Below, piece by piece: positions 5,512-7,508 of a stretch of DNA of 7,508 nt. The notes beneath the pieces were generated by a model. That model had not been told where the DNA came from, did not search any database, and saw nothing but the letters and a program-made list of their open reading frames with translations. A program made the position numbers and the translations under genes. The stretch comes from an uncultured Ruminococcus sp. (GTDB taxonomy: Bacteria > Bacillota > Clostridia > Oscillospirales > Acutalibacteraceae). The stretch is taken from contig CACXHC010000012.1 in NCBI GenBank assembly GCA_902767285.1, positions 1-7,508 on the forward strand. The letters run 5' to 3'. Numbering within the stretch: position 1 is the first letter of the stretch; each line of letters starts with the position of its first letter.

Positions 5512-6363
5512 ATGAAAAAATTTCAAAAAATTCTTGCTGCACTGCTTGCCACTGCTATGATTATGTCATTTACCGCTTGCGGCGATAAAAAAGGCGACAA
5601 TATTAAAAACGAAACTGCAAGCAAAGTCAGCGAAACCGTTTCTACAAGCCAAAATTCTGATACCGCAGATGTTCCCGCCGGTGAACCCGTATACTCAACT
5701 CCCGGAAAACTCGTAATGGCTACAAATGCAACATTCCCGCCGTATGAGTATTATGAGAATGAAACAATCGTTGGTATAGATGCCGAAGTCGCTGCTCTTA
5801 TCGCTGAAAAACTCGGTGTTGAGCTTGAAATCAAAGATATGGAGTTCGGTTCAATTATCGGTGCAGTTCAAACTGGATCTGTTGATATGGGCATGGCAGG
5901 CATGACCGTAACAGAGGACAGACTCAAAACAGTTGATTTTTCCGATTCTTATGCAACTGCTGTTCAGGTTGTTATAGTAAAAGAGGACAGCGAGATTACT
6001 TCTGTTGATGACCTCGAAGGAAAGATTATAGGTGTTCAGGAAAATACAACAGGCGATATATACGTTACAGACGATTACGGCGAGGAGAATGTTAAGAGAT
6101 ATAACAAAGGCCCCGACGCTGTTGCAGCTCTTGTTTCGGGTGCGGTTGAAGCTGTTGTTATAGATAGCGAGCCGGCAAAGGCTTATATTGCATCTAACGA
6201 AGGTCTTAAAATTCTTGAAAGTGCGTATGCCGAGGAGCAGTATGCCATAGCTACAAGCAAAGAAAATAAAGGCTTGACAGAAGCTATAAACAAAGCTTTG
6301 AAAGAACTCGAAGATGACGGCACTCTCGATAAAATCGTAGATAAATATATTCCGGCAGAGTAA
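5512..6363 (+). CDS. Polar amino acid ABC transporter substrate-binding lipoprotein (SBP family 3)
   Basis: The 283-residue exported lipoprotein should bind the amino acid carried by the following permease and ATPase. Its signal peptide (MKKFQKILAALLATAM) ends in FTAC with lipidated Cys23, followed by a Ser/Thr-rich tether (24-64). The mature domain starts KLVMATNATFPPYEYYE, continues IVGIDAEVAALIAEKLG (86-102) and has MTVTEDRLKTVDFSDSY (131-147). In this family the Arg (137) holds the substrate carboxylate. Asp218 in VVIDSEPAKAY sits where the family usually contacts the amino group. The specific substrate cannot be told from the sequence. ATG 5512 is chosen because AGGAGG (5499-5504) lies seven bases ahead and the signal peptide begins there. 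An in-frame upstream ATG would add 16 residues before it. Confidence 0.93.
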   Translation: MKKFQKILAALLATAMIMSFTACGDKKGDNIKNETASKVSETVSTSQNSDTADVPAGEPVYSTPGKLVMATNATFPPYEYYENETIVGIDAEVAALIAEKLGVELEIKDMEFGSIIGAVQTGSVDMGMAGMTVTEDRLKTVDFSDSYATAVQVVIVKEDSEITSVDDLEGKIIGVQENTTGDIYVTDDYGEENVKRYNKGPDAVAALVSGAVEAVVIDSEPAKAYIASNEGLKILESAYAEEQYAIATSKENKGLTEAINKALKELEDDGTLDKIVDKYIPAE

Positions 6364-6375
6364 TTTTTATATTGA

Positions 6376-6407
6376 ACAAAAGGACTGCTTTCGGGCAGTC
6401 CTTTTGT
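6376..6407 (+). promoter_or_regulatory. Intercistronic hairpin between second binding-protein and permease genes
   Basis: A perfect 13-bp stem pairs 6376-6388 (ACAAAAGGACTGC) with 6395-6407 (GCAGTCCTTTTGT) around TTTCGG. The T's lie inside the arm and no U-tract follows, so read-through to the permease is expected. It occupies the same place as the hairpin at 3570-3605, and a role in raising binding-protein message over permease message is inferred. Confidence 0.8.
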
Positions 6408-6425
6408 CAGTACAGAGGTGATTGT

Positions 6426-7151
6426 ATGAAGTTTTATACTCTAAAAACACTTCCTGAATGGTTCTTGGATCTGAAAGCTCGTTTTATAAATGATTTTATA
6501 ACGGATAACCGCTGGAAATTTCTGTGGAACGGTCTTGGCGTTACTCTCAAAATAACGGCAGGAGCGTTGGTTCTCGGTGTACTTCTCGGATTCCTTGTTG
6601 CCGCAATAAGAGCAACTCACGACAAAACCGGCAAATTGAAAGTGCTTAATTTTTTGTGTAAGATTTATCTTACTGTAATAAGAGGCACTCCGGTAGTAGT
6701 ACAGCTTCTTATTACATATTTTGTTATTATGGCACCGCTGGGGGTAGATGAAATAATTGTGGCGATATGTGCTTTTGGAGTAAACTCCGGTGCGTATGTT
6801 GCCGAAATCGTCAGAGCCGGTATAATGTCTGTGGATAACGGTCAGTTTGAGGCGGGACGTTCTCTCGGGTTCAATTATGCTCAAACAATGTGGTATGTGA
6901 TTCTTCCACAGGCATTCAAAAATATATTGCCGGCGTTGTGTAACGAGTTTATAGTTTTGCTGAAAGAAACTTCTGTTTCGGGTTATGTTGCCTTGAAAGA
7001 CCTTACAAAGGGCGGCGACATAATAAGAGGACGTACTTTTGACGCATTCTTGCCTCTTATTGCCGTTGCTTTGATATATCTTGTTATTGTTATGATTCTG
7101 ACAAAACTGGTTTCTATTCTCGAAAGGAGGCTCAGAAACAGTGAACACTGA
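6426..7151 (+). CDS. Amino acid ABC transporter permease, HisM/GlnP-like
   Basis: The 241-residue inner-membrane permease belongs to the polar amino acid (His/Glu/Gln/Arg/opine) family. A basic, hydrophilic N-terminus (1-35) precedes membrane segments near 36-61, 90-107, 110-128 and 208-231, with weaker ones between. Hallmarks are WNGLGVTLKIT (34-44), IRGTPVVVQL (85-94), AYVAEIVRAG (123-132) and the EAA loop FEAGRSLGFNYAQTMWYVILP (141-161) that docks on the ATPase. A single permease gene suggests a homodimer. ATG 6426 is supported by GAGGTG (6415-6420) five bases before it, almost the same ribosome binding site as at the first permease gene. An upstream in-frame TTG would run through the hairpin. 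Its end overlaps the next gene by 11 bases. Confidence 0.94.
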   Translation: MKFYTLKTLPEWFLDLKARFINDFITDNRWKFLWNGLGVTLKITAGALVLGVLLGFLVAAIRATHDKTGKLKVLNFLCKIYLTVIRGTPVVVQLLITYFVIMAPLGVDEIIVAICAFGVNSGAYVAEIVRAGIMSVDNGQFEAGRSLGFNYAQTMWYVILPQAFKNILPALCNEFIVLLKETSVSGYVALKDLTKGGDIIRGRTFDAFLPLIAVALIYLVIVMILTKLVSILERRLRNSEH

Positions 7152-7508
7152 TCTTGATAAAGAAAAAAGTATTCCTCAAAAAAGCACAAAGCCCGATTTT
7201 GATGTTGAAATCGATGGAGGAGTCATGCCCGAAAGCCTTATCATGGTGAGAAACCTTGAAAAGCATTACGGAGATCTCCACGCACTTGACGGAGTTAATA
7301 TTAATATCGAAAAAGGCGAAGTTGTAGTTGTCATAGGCCCTTCGGGTTCGGGAAAATCGACATTTTTGCGTTCGCTGAATCTTTTGGAAATGCCGACTTC
7401 CGGCGAGATAATTTTTGAAGGCGTGAATATGCTCGATAAGCACGTTGATATAAATATTCATCGTCAGAAAATGGGAATGGTTTTTCAGCATTTTAATCTT
7501 TTTCCTCA
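7141..7508 (+). CDS. Polar amino acid ABC transporter ATP-binding protein, GlnQ-like (partial, runs off window)
   Basis: This is the 5' part of the ATPase for the second importer. The frame stays open to the last base, giving about 122 residues. Homology begins near residue 35 with VRNLEKHYGDLHALDGVN, then Walker A GPSGSGKST (66-74), RSLNLLEMPTSGEI (77-90) and the Q-loop MVFQHFNLFP with Gln116. The signature, Walker B and switch His lie beyond the window. The start is a judgement. GTG 7141 has a strong AAAGGAGG (7123-7130) ten bases before it and overlaps the permease stop, as in coupled genes, but adds about 30 hydrophilic residues before the domain. ATG 7225 has GGAGGAG only two bases before it, and ATG 7243 has no well-spaced site. 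Confidence 0.88.
   Translation, partial: MNTDLDKEKSIPQKSTKPDFDVEIDGGVMPESLIMVRNLEKHYGDLHALDGVNINIEKGEVVVVIGPSGSGKSTFLRSLNLLEMPTSGEIIFEGVNMLDKHVDINIHRQKMGMVFQHFNLFP

Noticed and set aside
6441..7148. Minus-strand open frame of 235 codons opposite the HisM/GlnP-like permease
   Set aside because: The plus strand shows all permease hallmarks including the EAA loop. The antisense product has no family resemblance and low-complexity composition.
7132..7491. Minus-strand open frame opposite the GlnQ-like ATPase
   Set aside because: Walker A and the Q-loop on the plus strand fix the coding frame, and the antisense frame has no support.

Overview
The window looks like chromosomal DNA of a low-GC, Gram-positive anaerobe of the class Clostridia, perhaps near Ruminococcus/Oscillospiraceae. 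This is inferred from AT-rich spacers, strong GGAGG-type ribosome binding sites, lipoprotein-type binding proteins with short Lys-rich signal peptides, a DUF1540 protein, and a long-variable-arm tRNA-Tyr without an encoded CCA. No mobile element, CRISPR array or prophage gene is visible.

Layout. (1) 6-127: tRNA-Tyr(GTA) and its intrinsic terminator. (2) 217-1748: a two-gene unit coding for an ECF-type sigma factor and a single-pass membrane protein, a likely anti-sigma partner. (3) 1749-2029: a convergent spacer with two copies of an A/T hairpin element and a strong bidirectional terminator. (4) 2030-2218, minus strand: a 62-residue cysteine-rich DUF1540 protein. (5) 2219-2489: a divergent promoter region with a near-consensus sigma-A promoter and a structured leader. 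(6) 2490-5403: a complete three-gene ABC importer of the TrpX/ABC_sub_bind type (lipoprotein, LivH-like permease, ATPase), probably for tryptophan, tyrosine or a similar compound. (7) 5404-5511: a spacer with a third copy of the A/T hairpin element. (8) 5512-7508: a polar amino acid ABC importer (family 3 binding lipoprotein, HisM/GlnP-like permease, GlnQ-like ATPase) whose ATPase gene runs off the window.

How the genes work together. Each importer follows the order binding protein, permease, ATPase. The lipoprotein captures the substrate outside the membrane, the permease dimer forms the channel and the ATPase drives transport. In both operons a long perfect hairpin without a full U-tract lies between the binding-protein and permease genes. 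This is the classic arrangement for making more binding protein than membrane complex. The sigma/membrane-protein pair is an independent regulatory unit, and nothing seen here ties it to the transporters.

The region is mostly recognisable biology. The points most worth a second look are the gene-3'-end hairpin repeat family, the structured leader of the first importer, the two-domain ectodomain of the putative anti-sigma protein, and the N-terminal extension of the last ATPase.
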